NCBI RefSeq assembly: GCF_013302895.1
Contig: NZ_VJOK01000001.1
Coordinates: forward strand, 4,032,204-4,096,203
DNA length: 64,000 nucleotides
Origin: Streptomyces albus subsp. chlorinus
Lineage (GTDB): Bacteria > Actinomycetota > Actinomycetes > Streptomycetales > Streptomycetaceae
Reading direction: 5' to 3'
A model generated the notes under the pieces. The model made no database searches. It worked only from the letters and a program-made list of their open reading frames with translations, and had not been told where the DNA came from. The stretch's first letter is position 1; the number at the start of each line of letters is the position of its first letter. Positions 48,632-55,551 of the stretch are shown in pieces. Position numbers and translations under genes: made by a program.

Positions 48632-49978
48632 CTAGCTGGCTACTGCCCCGGTGCGGCGCGCGAAGTCGCGGACGCCATCCAGCCGGTGCTCGTGGTGCAG
48701 CAGCCTCTTCGTCAGGGAGTGCACGCTGCTGCGCCGCGCTTCCTGCGGCGCAGCGCGTTCGACTGCCAACAGCGCCCTGTAACAATCCTCGGGCCGTCCC
48801 CAGTCCGCGAAGGCGCGGGCGACATCCAGACCGAGACGCGCAGCGCGCTCCGGCGGCATACCGCGTGTCTCGACACGGCGAGCTGCCGTGATGGCGCCGG
48901 GCGGGTCGCCAAGCACCTGGAGTACGGACACCTCGTGCAACGCCACCTGACGGGGCCCGAACCAGCCGGTTCCGGTCCGTTCTTCGGTGGTCCGGTTTGC
49001 ACAGACTGCGGCTTGGGCGAGCAGTTCCCGAGCGCTTTGACTGTCCTCGCTTTTGGCCGCGGTGTAGGCGGCTGTGGCGAGCAATTGACCCTGCGCCGAC
49101 GCTCGGGCCGCTGGCGGGGCGTTGCGGTCGGAAGCGAGTTCGTCAGCTGCCCGAGCGGCGACCTGGACTGCGCGGTCGTAGCGGCCTGCGCGGCGGTAGC
49201 CGCTGGAGACCATCCGGCACGCCTCCGCGAGCGCCAGGACGTGCCCGCCGGCGCGTGCTGCCTGCACTGCCCGGTCAGCGGCTACCACCAGGAGCCGGTC
49301 GTCGCTGGCCTTGATTGCTGCTCGGGCGGCAATCGCGTACAGCGCAGACAAGCCCTCGGGGTGCTCGCCGCCTTGGGCCAGAGCCTCGGCGAGTGCGAGC
49401 TGCTGCGGGAGCGCGGCGACCAGCTGTCGGTATGCACCTGCGTGAAGAGCTTCGCGGGCGCGTGCCACGGTCCGGCTCACCCCGGCCGCTGTCGGTTCCT
49501 CGGCGGTCGGCGGCGGCCCGTACAGCAGCGCGTCCTCCAGACCGGACAGGTCGATGGAAGCGGCAGCGGCCGAGCGTGTGGCGGCGTCTACAGGAGTGTG
49601 GAGAGGGCCGACGACGACCGCAGCCGCGGCAGATCCGGACAGGGTAAGCATGTGGCGGCGGCGCACGGCGTCCTCCCCATCCACGGCAGTGGGATGTGAC
49701 GGAAGACTAGTGGCCTCCGGTGCGCCTGCGGCACCCGTTCGTGCAGGTGCCCCCGAATGGATCAGGCCGAGGTGCTCCGGGGCGACGTGCAACTCGGTGG
49801 CCAGGCGGGCGACGGTGGGCCAGTCCGGGGTGACGTGCCCGTTCTCGATGCGGCTGATCACCGAGTGCGAGTATCCGCAGCGGCGCCCCAATTCGACCTG
49901 AGTCAGACCGGCCGCTGCACGGGCGGCCCGCACAACTTTGCCTAAGTCCGCCGGGGTGATGGAGATCGGCACATCCAT
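48632..49978 (-). CDS. XRE-family regulator with TPR-like C-terminal domain
   Basis: A 448-residue regulator. The helix-turn-helix occupies residues 10-65 (LGKVVRAARAAAGLTQVELG, CGYSHSVISRIENG). A linker with RRRHMLTLSGSAAAA follows, then a long helical repeat region from about 170 to the end (AREALHAGAYRQLVAALPQQL, LADRAVQAARAGGHVLALAEACR-like units). This is the HTH-TPR layout of Streptomyces signalling regulators. GGGGAGG lies six bases before ATG 49978. It is divergent from the Cys-tailed protein gene, with two palindromes in the shared 190-base gap, so it probably controls that cassette. Confidence 0.9.
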   Translation of the reverse strand: MDVPISITPADLGKVVRAARAAAGLTQVELGRRCGYSHSVISRIENGHVTPDWPTVARLATELHVAPEHLGLIHSGAPARTGAAGAPEATSLPSHPTAVDGEDAVRRRHMLTLSGSAAAAVVVGPLHTPVDAATRSAAAASIDLSGLEDALLYGPPPTAEEPTAAGVSRTVARAREALHAGAYRQLVAALPQQLALAEALAQGGEHPEGLSALYAIAARAAIKASDDRLLVVAADRAVQAARAGGHVLALAEACRMVSSGYRRAGRYDRAVQVAARAADELASDRNAPPAARASAQGQLLATAAYTAAKSEDSQSARELLAQAAVCANRTTEERTGTGWFGPRQVALHEVSVLQVLGDPPGAITAARRVETRGMPPERAARLGLDVARAFADWGRPEDCYRALLAVERAAPQEARRSSVHSLTKRLLHHEHRLDGVRDFARRTGAVAS

Positions 49979-50049
49979 GGGAGCCCTCCCCTCAGCCTTC
50001 CCACGCTAGCGCCGAAGCGCGACCCCGCCCAGATCCGCCGTCGCATCCC

Positions 50050-50084
50050 GCACACGGTGTGCCGACCCCGCACACCCTGTGCGG
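50050..50084. promoter_or_regulatory. Two operator-like palindromes before the Cys-tailed gene (element 2)
   Basis: GCACACGGTGTGC (50050-50062) and CCGCACACCCTGTGCGG (50068-50084), centres about 20 bases apart in the divergent promoter region. The core CGCACACCCTGTG recurs exactly at 53288-53300. They are probable binding sites of the XRE-TPR regulator (inference). Confidence 0.65.
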
Positions 50085-50168
50085 CAGCCCCCGTTGCGCC
50101 TTCCGGCCCGCGCGGGATGGCGGTGTCCTGAAGAGGTCAACACTGACCCCGAATCGAGGGAGGCAACG

Positions 50169-50630
50169 ATGACGACAGCAGTCATGGACCGGCCCGTTCT
50201 GCCAGCCGACCAGGCCCGCGACCCCAAAGCCTTCGTGATGCCGGAGGTGTGGGATCGGGAGGTGATCCTCCTCCAGCGTGACCACCCCTTCGATGAGATC
50301 ATGGCGGAGCGGCTGTTCGGGCAGGCAGTGGCCTACCTGATCACCGCGATGGAGAAGTTCGGGCAGGGTCTGGAGATGTGCTGCGGGCGACTGGTGGACA
50401 CCGCCGTGCACGTCTTCATCCTCGACACCCGCAACTACCGCGAGTTCTGCGCCGAGCACTTCCACGGCGGGTTCCTGGAGCACATCCCGGAGATCGAGTT
50501 CAAGTACGACGGCTCGGTCGAGCGCACCGCGAAGGTCCTCCACAAGAACGGGTTCCCCGTGGACTGGCCACTGTGGGAGCACGACTACGGCAAGTGCGGC
50601 CCCTGCGCACCGGGGCAGAGCTGCCATTGA
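50169..50630 (+). CDS. Cys-tailed GRDP-like protein, candidate precursor or carrier (element 2)
   Basis: 153 residues, homologous over its length to the element 1 protein at 36364-36828. Shared marks: VDTAVHVFILDTRNYREFC against VDEFWHAFILHTEAYAEFC, FLEHIPE against FIHHRPE, and NGFPVDWPLWEHDYGKC against AGYVVDAELWPELDVADC. The last 11 residues form the tail CGPCAPGQSCH (C143-x2-C146-x5-C152), unlike the other tail. A CC pair at residues 71-72 is specific to this copy. ATG 50169 has GGGAGG six bases upstream. The methyltransferase follows after a stem-loop. A peptide precursor with a variable core is one reading; a metal-binding or thiol protein is another. Confidence 0.75.
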   Translation: MTTAVMDRPVLPADQARDPKAFVMPEVWDREVILLQRDHPFDEIMAERLFGQAVAYLITAMEKFGQGLEMCCGRLVDTAVHVFILDTRNYREFCAEHFHGGFLEHIPEIEFKYDGSVERTAKVLHKNGFPVDWPLWEHDYGKCGPCAPGQSCH

Positions 50631-50643
50631 CTGGTGACCATCA

Positions 50644-50675
50644 AGGCCCGGAAGCGCGCGGTCGCTTCCGGGCCT
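50644..50675 (+). terminator. Stem-loop between the Cys-tailed gene and the methyltransferase (element 2)
   Basis: Perfect 13-bp stem AGGCCCGGAAGCG / CGCTTCCGGGCCT, 13 bases after the stop, with CTTCG following. It occupies the same place as the hairpin at 36308-36345 but has an unrelated sequence. Confidence 0.8.
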
Positions 50676-50760
50676 CTTCGTATGGACTTCGTTCACCCCG
50701 GCATGTCGCACCCCCAGTGTCGCTACGGTGTCCGGCCCCACCAGACGCACGAGGAGGCCC

Positions 50761-51438
50761 ATGGCGCACGCGACGCTGCCGATGTCCCTGCCCGAATACT
50801 GGGACAAGTACAAGCCCTACCGCGGCGAAGGCGAACAGCCCGCCCCGCCAGCGGACCGGTTCGACTGGACGCAGTATCCGGGCCATGGCCCCGACGCGGA
50901 CCTCCTCGGCCCCTGCAAGACCGCTCTCGAACTCGGCCCGGGGGAAGGCACGGAAGCCGCCTATCTGGCCCGACTCGGTGTCCAGGTGACCGCCGTGGAC
51001 TTCTCCGCCGTGCAGGTGGAGCGTGCCCGGCGCTTCTGGGCCGACGAGCCTGGTGTCACCTTCGTGTGCGCGGAGGTGTGCAGCTACCTCGACCAGGCCA
51101 ACACCACCTTTGATGCCGTGTTCTCCAACTGGGGCGCTGTCTGGTTCACCGATCCCGACGAGCTGATGCCCCGCATCCGGCGGCGCCTGGCACCCGGCGG
51201 TGTCCTGGTCTTCTCCCACGCCGAACCCGGTAACGCTTACGGGCCTCAGCAGATGCACGGCAAGTGGCTGGAAGGCCGCGAGCGAGAATTGACGGTGCTG
51301 CGGTGGCAATACCCGCCCCAGGAGTGGGCCGACCGACTCAAGCGCATTGGGTTCGACCGCATTGATGCCCGCATCCACCCAGCTCCCGAGACGGGACAGA
51401 TGGGCACTCTGATCGTTCAGGCGTGGAAAGGCACCTGA
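50761..51438 (+). CDS. Class I SAM-dependent methyltransferase (element 2 cassette)
   Basis: 225 residues, one longer than its homologue in element 1. Motif I is ALELGPGEGTEAAYL, the acidic Asp is in VTAVDFSAVQVERAR, motif IV FDAVFSNWGAVWF, then LAPGGVLVFSHAEPG. The N-terminal PEYWDKYKPYRGEGEQ and FDWTQYPGHGPDAD and the C-terminal MGTLIVQAW define the subfamily. GAGGAGG lies four bases before ATG 50761. The conserved pairing with a Cys-tailed protein suggests that protein, or something bound to it, as substrate (inference). S-, N- or O-methylation cannot be told from sequence. Confidence 0.9.
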   Translation: MAHATLPMSLPEYWDKYKPYRGEGEQPAPPADRFDWTQYPGHGPDADLLGPCKTALELGPGEGTEAAYLARLGVQVTAVDFSAVQVERARRFWADEPGVTFVCAEVCSYLDQANTTFDAVFSNWGAVWFTDPDELMPRIRRRLAPGGVLVFSHAEPGNAYGPQQMHGKWLEGRERELTVLRWQYPPQEWADRLKRIGFDRIDARIHPAPETGQMGTLIVQAWKGT

Positions 51439-51567
51439 CGGAACAAGGCGACCTACTGGTACTCAGCGGCCCCGCCGACAGCTCGGCAGGGCCTCCCTCC
51501 ACAGCAGCCAGCGGGTGGATAGGAACGTCCCGAGTCTCCCACCGCGTACACCCTGCCTCCGGGCGCG

Positions 51568-51828
51568 TCAGCGATTGAGCAGCTCGTACAAGGTGAGGAC
51601 CAAGGCCCCCAGCCCCGTGAGGGCAGCAAGGGCTGGCAGCGGCCAGCGGCCCCGCTCCAGGGTGCGGATGCGCTGTTCGTGGTCGTCCAGGCGCCCGGAC
51701 AGCTCCGGCAAGGCATCCAGCTTGGCGGACACCTGCTTGACCTCGTCGTGGGTGGCGCGGACCTCGGCGCACACCTTGGTCGGGGTGATGATGACCGAGC
51801 CGTCCGGGATCGGCGCGTTGGGCGTCAC
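51568..51828 (-). CDS. Phage lysis-module membrane protein (DUF2746-like)
   Basis: An 86-residue protein: PIPDGSVIITPTKVCAEVRA, a coiled-coil part (DEVKQVSAKLDALPELSG, DDHEQRIRTLERG) and one C-terminal membrane helix (LPALAALTGLGALVLTLYEL). The layout matches small membrane proteins encoded next to endolysin and holin in Streptomyces phages. The GTG start overlaps the TGA of the holin gene. It may assist lysis or be a spanin-like or tail-accessory component; only the gene context supports this. Confidence 0.7.
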   Translation of the reverse strand: MTPNAPIPDGSVIITPTKVCAEVRATHDEVKQVSAKLDALPELSGRLDDHEQRIRTLERGRWPLPALAALTGLGALVLTLYELLNR

Positions 51829-52050
51829 CCGGCGCCTCCGGCCGGGTCGTGTCCGGCGGGCAGCGTGGCTGCGGTGCCGGACTGACCGAGGCGTTCGGCC
51901 ACCCACGACTTCGCGGACGAGGCCACCAGCGCGACGGGCGCGGCCCACCCAGGGGACGTCGGCCAGCTCGACGGTGACCAGGCCGAGCGCGGCTTGCACG
52001 CCGGTCCGATCCGAGCGCTCCAGCAGGTCGAGCACGAACTTCTGCGGCAT
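51825..52050 (-). pseudogene. Phage holin-like gene with a one-base frameshift
   Basis: The first part reads MPQKFVLDLLERSDRTGVQA and ALGLVTVELADVPWVGRA, typical of small actinophage holins. The second, in another frame, reads VALVASSAKSWVAERLGQSG and TAATLPAGHDPAGGAG. The total of 226 bases is not a multiple of three; removing one base from the GGG at 51936-51938 restores a 74-residue protein. The stop overlaps the next gene (GTGA), as expected for an intact lysis operon. Confidence 0.7.
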
Positions 52051-52058
52051 CGGGTTCC

Positions 52059-52420
52059 TCACTTCTTCGGGAACCAGCTCGGGGCGTGGTCGAGGCGGTC
52101 GGCTACCAGGCGCCGGATGGTCGACATGCGGACGTCGGCGTTGCCGCGCGCCGGGCGCGGGTCGATCTTCTGGTTGGTCCACTCCAGGTGACCGATGACC
52201 GAGGCGGAGCCGCCCCGTCTCCAGCCGTGGGCGCGCAGCAGGGCGGCGCTGGCGCGCACCATGGCGTCGCGCTGGACGAACGGCCGGGTGTCCTTGCCGT
52301 CACCGCGGTTGACGCACTCGAACTCGTAGAACGCCCGGTTGCCGTCGGTGTTGTTCTCGTTCGGGCGGAGTGGGGAGCGTTCGGCGATGACGGCGCGCAG
52401 TACGTCGTCGTCGCCGGTCC
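52059..52420 (-). pseudogene. Phage endolysin (N-acetylmuramoyl-L-alanine amidase), 5'-truncated
   Basis: About 120 residues of an amidase: ENNTDGNRAFYEFECVNRGDG, RPFVQRDAMVRASAALLRAHGW, and VIGHLEWTNQKIDPRP, which carries the zinc-ligand His and the conserved W-x3-K-x-DP of the family. The N-terminal part with the first His is absent. The upstream 52421-52640 is not homologous to endolysin. It heads a relic lysis cassette (endolysin, holin, small membrane protein). Confidence 0.72.
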
Positions 52421-52490
52421 CGGCAGCCAGTGCACACACAGTCCTCGTCGTCGCGGGTGGCGGGAGCTTTCCGCTGGCGCGCTGCTGGCC

Positions 52491-52540
52491 CGAACGATTC
52501 CGAACGACTTCGAACAAGGCCGAACGAGGCCCGACGAGAC
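52491..52540. repeat. Five 10-bp direct repeats near attR of element 2
   Basis: CGAACGATTC, CGAACGACTT, CGAACAAGGC, CGAACGAGGC and CCGACGAGAC, exactly 10 bases apart and 101 bases from attR. The placement and helical phasing suit arm-type integrase or excisionase sites. Confidence 0.7.
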
Positions 52541-52640
52541 CAGATCAAACCGCATTACGGATCGAGGGAAAACGCCAGGTCAGGCAAGCAATAGCCGACA
52601 GAGTCGACCGAGACCGGACCAGACCACATGGAGCGTCAGC

Positions 52641-52686
52641 GGACTTTTAATCCATTGGTTGTGGGTTCGAGTCCCACACGGCCTAC
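52641..52686 (+). other. attR of element 2 (displaced tRNA-Lys 3' half)
   Basis: Exact copy of 44725-44770. The base before it differs (C against T) and no tRNA 5' half is present, so it is not a second tRNA gene. Confidence 0.93.
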
Positions 52687-52691
52687 TGGTG

Positions 52692-52723
52692 AGCCCCGGT
52701 TCAGAGTTTCTCTGGGCCGGGGC
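52692..52723 (+). terminator. Original tRNA-Lys terminator, now behind attR
   Basis: Stem AGCCCCGG / CCGGGGCT with a short loop, directly after the displaced tRNA half. It marks the return to chromosomal backbone. Confidence 0.7.
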
Positions 52724-52765
52724 TTCCGGTGTTTCCGGGGGAACCCGTTGGGAACCGCGAGGGGC

Positions 52766-53257
52766 ATGATGCGTCTGGCACTGGCAGGGGCCGTGGCGGG
52801 GGCCGCCGGCACCACTGCGCTCAACGCTGTTACGTACCTGGACATGGTGCTGCGGGGCCGGGGTGGGAGTGCGGCGCCCCAGCAGTTGGTGGAGGAGCTG
52901 AGCGACCGTACCGGGATACCGGTGCCCGGGGAGGGGGAGACCCGCGAGAACCGGGTCTCGGGGGTGGGTGCCGTCCTGGGCATGGTCACCGGTGTGGGCG
53001 TCGGTGCCCTCTACGGGGCGTCCCGTTCCCTGCCGTGGCGGCCCTCGGTGCCGTTGGCGGGGCTGCTGACGGGGCTGGGCGCGATGGCCGGGTCGGACGT
53101 GCCCATGGCCGCGCTCAAGGTCTCCGACCCCCGAAACTGGCGGCCCGCGGACTGGCTCGCGGACCTCGTCCCCCACCTGACGTACGGGATGGTCACCGCC
53201 GCTGTCTTCGAGATGACCGCCTCCGGATGCGGGCGGCGCTCCCCGGGCGCACCCTGA
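52766..53257 (+). CDS. Small conserved membrane protein
   Basis: A 163-residue protein with about four hydrophobic segments: LALAGAVAGAAGTTALNAVTY, VGAVLGMVTGVGVGALYGA, VPLAGLLTGLGAMAGSDVP and HLTYGMVTAAVFEMT. Between the first two lies a soluble loop with LVEELSDRTGIPVPGEG. It resembles small Streptomyces membrane proteins of unknown function. ATG 52766 follows GAGGGG. It is the first backbone gene after element 2. Confidence 0.72.
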   Translation: MMRLALAGAVAGAAGTTALNAVTYLDMVLRGRGGSAAPQQLVEELSDRTGIPVPGEGETRENRVSGVGAVLGMVTGVGVGALYGASRSLPWRPSVPLAGLLTGLGAMAGSDVPMAALKVSDPRNWRPADWLADLVPHLTYGMVTAAVFEMTASGCGRRSPGAP

Positions 53258-53287
53258 GGGGGCGGGCACAGTCCCCACCCGTGCCCT

Positions 53288-53338
53288 CGCACACCCTGTG
53301 GAGAACCGCACGTCCTGTGGCGAGCGCACACCTTGTGG
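53288..53338 (+). promoter_or_regulatory. Three 14-bp repeats (CGCACACCCTGTGG type)
   Basis: CGCACACCCTGTGG at 53288, CGCACGTCCTGTGG at 53307 and CGCACACCTTGTGG at 53325, spaced 18-19 bases, ending 15 bases before the next start codon. The first shares 13 bases with the palindrome at 50068-50084 in element 2. Confidence 0.8.
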
Positions 53339-53352
53339 AGAGGCGGTCCGAG

Positions 53353-53463
53353 GTGACGAACGAGCATCGCGAAGAGGTCTACCTGCGCCAGACCGGCCGC
53401 AAGGAGCCGACCCCTCGGCAGCGTCGGCGCATGAAGCAGAAGGCGGGTCGCGGGAAGGGCTGA
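53353..53463 (+). CDS. 36-residue basic protein
   Basis: Product MTNEHREEVYLRQTG followed by RKEPTPRQRRRMKQKAGRGKG. Very basic C-terminal half, probably nucleic-acid or ribosome associated. Similar short proteins with TPRQRRRMKQK occur across Streptomyces (from memory). GTG 53353 follows GTCCGAG. It sits behind three 14-bp repeats, so it may be regulated with them. Confidence 0.6.
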   Translation: MTNEHREEVYLRQTGRKEPTPRQRRRMKQKAGRGKG

Positions 53464-53703
53464 TGAGGGGGTGGGGGCTGACGCCGGGGTGGGCTGACGT
53501 CGGAGAGGGGCGACGCCGGGGCGGGGTGACGTCGGAGAGGGGTGACGTCGGAGGAGTGACACCGGGAAGAGGTGCCCTCTCCGCGCGGCCCGTCCCGCCC
53601 TCGCCTTGCTTCCCCTTGCCTCTCCCTGCCTCCCTTTGAAGGGCCGTCCCGCCTTCCCCTTAAAGGTGAGCGCGCCCTGCCGGTGCGCGGCTACCGTGCC
53701 CGG

Positions 53704-54051
53704 ATGCGATGGTTGCGGTTCGGGTTGTACGCGGACGAGGACGGGGTCGAACTGGTCAAGGACCTCGTCCGGCGCGAGGCGCGCGGCCGGGCCGTCCGGC
53801 TGGTGGAGTGGCGGGAAGAGCGCGAGGTGCTCGGCGGGGTCCCGGTCGCCGAACTGTACGAGGAGCTGGGGCGGCAGTGGGCGTACGAACATCCCGGTGA
53901 GGACCCGGGCGCGCGGCAGCCGGTGGAACTCGCCGTGGGCGTGCGGTGTTCGCTGAAGGTCTGGCGCGCCCTCCGCAAGGCCGTCCTCGGCGCGCTGTGC
54001 CCCGAGGGCGACGCGCCCCACGTGTGCCGCGTGCCGTGGGCGGCGCGGTAG
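53704..54051 (+). CDS. Hypothetical protein
   Basis: 115 residues starting MRWLRFGLYADEDGVELVKD, then LVEWREEREVLGGVPVAELY, EELGRQWAYEHPGEDP and a C-terminal part with two Cys (GALCPEGDAPHVCRVPW). Soluble, mixed alpha/beta appearance, no recognised domain. No good ribosome site is visible before ATG 53704. The codon use is typical of the backbone. Confidence 0.55.
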   Translation: MRWLRFGLYADEDGVELVKDLVRREARGRAVRLVEWREEREVLGGVPVAELYEELGRQWAYEHPGEDPGARQPVELAVGVRCSLKVWRALRKAVLGALCPEGDAPHVCRVPWAAR

Positions 54052-54120
54052 CGCGGCGTCCACTTGTGGTACGGCGACGCCCACTTGGCAGAGCGGCGCC
54101 CACCTGTCGTACGGAGGCGC

Positions 54121-54160
54121 CTGCCTGCGCCTGCTTGCGCCTGCCTGCGCCTGCTTGCGT
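54121..54160. repeat. 10-bp tandem repeat, four copies
   Basis: CTGCCTGCGC and CTGCTTGCGC alternate twice (20-bp period). Non-coding, between the hypothetical gene and the hydrolase. The remaining 54161-54502 has no gene that I can support. Confidence 0.85.
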
Positions 54161-54502
54161 CCGTCGGGCTCCGTCGGCGCCCCCCGGTCGGCGCCCGCGC
54201 GTCAGCTGAAGTCCCGCCGGGAGGCTCGCCCCACCGGAAGGCCCGCCGGAGGTGAACGAACACCCGCCAGAGACGGACGGATCCCCGCCGGAGACGGAAG
54301 CCCCCGAAGTCCCGTTCCGGCGGGCGGCCCCTCCGGCGGGCGGCCCAGCCGGGGCGGCCCGTGGGGGAGTCGGGTTGGAAGATCTGTGCGGGAAAAGTAT
54401 GTGTGGGGCGATGAGTTCGGGCGGGCTCGCGGGTCGGTAGAGGCGAGAGGCACCAGGAGCGCCCCGCGGACGGACCGCGGGCGTGGGACCAGAGGGAGAC
54501 CC

Positions 54503-55390
54503 ATGGCGACCGCCGTACACACCGAGACCCGCACGCTGGAGGTTCCGGGGGCGACGCTCCGGTACGACGTCCGGGGTGACCTGGCGGAGGCCGGTGCGGA
54601 CAATCCCGCGCTGCTGCTGGTGGGTTCACCGATGGACGCCAGCGGGTTCGCCACGCTCGCGTCGTACTTCACCGACCGTGTCGTCGTCACCTACGACCCG
54701 CGCGGTACGGGCCGCAGCGTGCGGACGGACGGCACCGGCGAGCTGGTGCCGGACACGCACGCGGACGACCTGCGCCGGATCATGGAGGCGCTCGGCGTCG
54801 GGCCGGTGGACCTGTTCGGCAGCAGCGGTGGCGCGGTGAACGGGCTGGCGCTGGTGGCTGCGCGGCCCGACCTGGTGCGCACGTACGTGGCGCACGAGCC
54901 GCCGGCGATCCGGGTGCTGCCGGACCGCGAGTACGCGTGGGCGGCGTGCGTGGACGTCCACGAGACGTACCTGCGGGCGGGCATGGGCCCGGCGATGGCG
55001 AAGTTCATCGCCCTCACCGGCGCGACGGGCCCCTTCTCCGCCGACTGGGCCGGCCGCCCCGCTCCCGACCCGGCCGCCTTCGGGCTGCCCACCGGGGACG
55101 ACGGGTCCCGGGACGACCCGCTGCTGGGCCAGAACATGCGCGGCTGCACCGGTTACGAGCCGGACGTCGCCGCCCTGAGGAAGGCGTCCACCCGGATCGT
55201 GATGGCGGTGGGCAAGGAGTCGGAGGGCCAGCCGGCGGCTCGTGCGGCCGTCGAGCTGGCCGCCCTCCTCGGCAGCGAACCGGTGGTCTTCCCCAGCCAC
55301 CACGCCGGTTTCCTGGGCGGTGAGTTCGGTCAGCACGGCGAGCCCGAGGCGTTCGCCGCCGCCCTGCGCGAGGTGCTGAGCGCCGGGTGA
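54503..55390 (+). CDS. Alpha/beta hydrolase
   Basis: A 295-residue alpha/beta-fold hydrolase. The oxyanion region is LLLVGSPMDASGF, the strand-loop VVTYDPRGTGRS, the nucleophile elbow LFGSSGGAVNGLAL (GxSxG, Ser near residue 112), and the catalytic His in FPSHHAGFLGG. An acid residue is probably in the MAVGKESEGQ loop region. The substrate is unknown; close relatives include esterases and EphX-like hydrolases. GGGAGACCC precedes ATG 54503. It is monocistronic by position. Confidence 0.88.
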   Translation: MATAVHTETRTLEVPGATLRYDVRGDLAEAGADNPALLLVGSPMDASGFATLASYFTDRVVVTYDPRGTGRSVRTDGTGELVPDTHADDLRRIMEALGVGPVDLFGSSGGAVNGLALVAARPDLVRTYVAHEPPAIRVLPDREYAWAACVDVHETYLRAGMGPAMAKFIALTGATGPFSADWAGRPAPDPAAFGLPTGDDGSRDDPLLGQNMRGCTGYEPDVAALRKASTRIVMAVGKESEGQPAARAAVELAALLGSEPVVFPSHHAGFLGGEFGQHGEPEAFAAALREVLSAG

Positions 55391-55551
55391 GCGGACGCCA
55401 GGACCTCTGGACCCCGGCCCTGGACCCCGGGCCCTGAACCCCGGTCACCGGGCCCCCGCAGCCCTTGAAGGAGCCCGGCAGTTGGCCAGGAGAGAGGCTT
55501 GAGCTGTTCAGAAGAGATACCTGGGCTGGTCGGAAGAGGCACCTGGGCTGG

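Larger units (their letters stand above)
44771..52686. mobile_element. Integrative element 2 in tRNA-Lys, about 7.9 kb, degenerate
   Basis: Bounded by the 46-bp att repeat. No integrase, replication or transfer ATPase gene remains. Left part: minus-strand coupled small genes with zinc and membrane features, as in actinomycete integrative elements. Centre: frameshifted XRE gene plus NUDIX, relic CRISPR repeats, XRE-TPR regulator and the second Cys-tailed protein with its methyltransferase. Right part: relics of a phage lysis cassette. It is probably a mosaic of an integrative element and a prophage, decayed in place. Confidence 0.88.

Noticed and set aside
52641-52686. A second tRNA-Lys gene
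   Set aside because: Only the 3' half is present; the acceptor 5' strand and D arm are missing. It is the att repeat.
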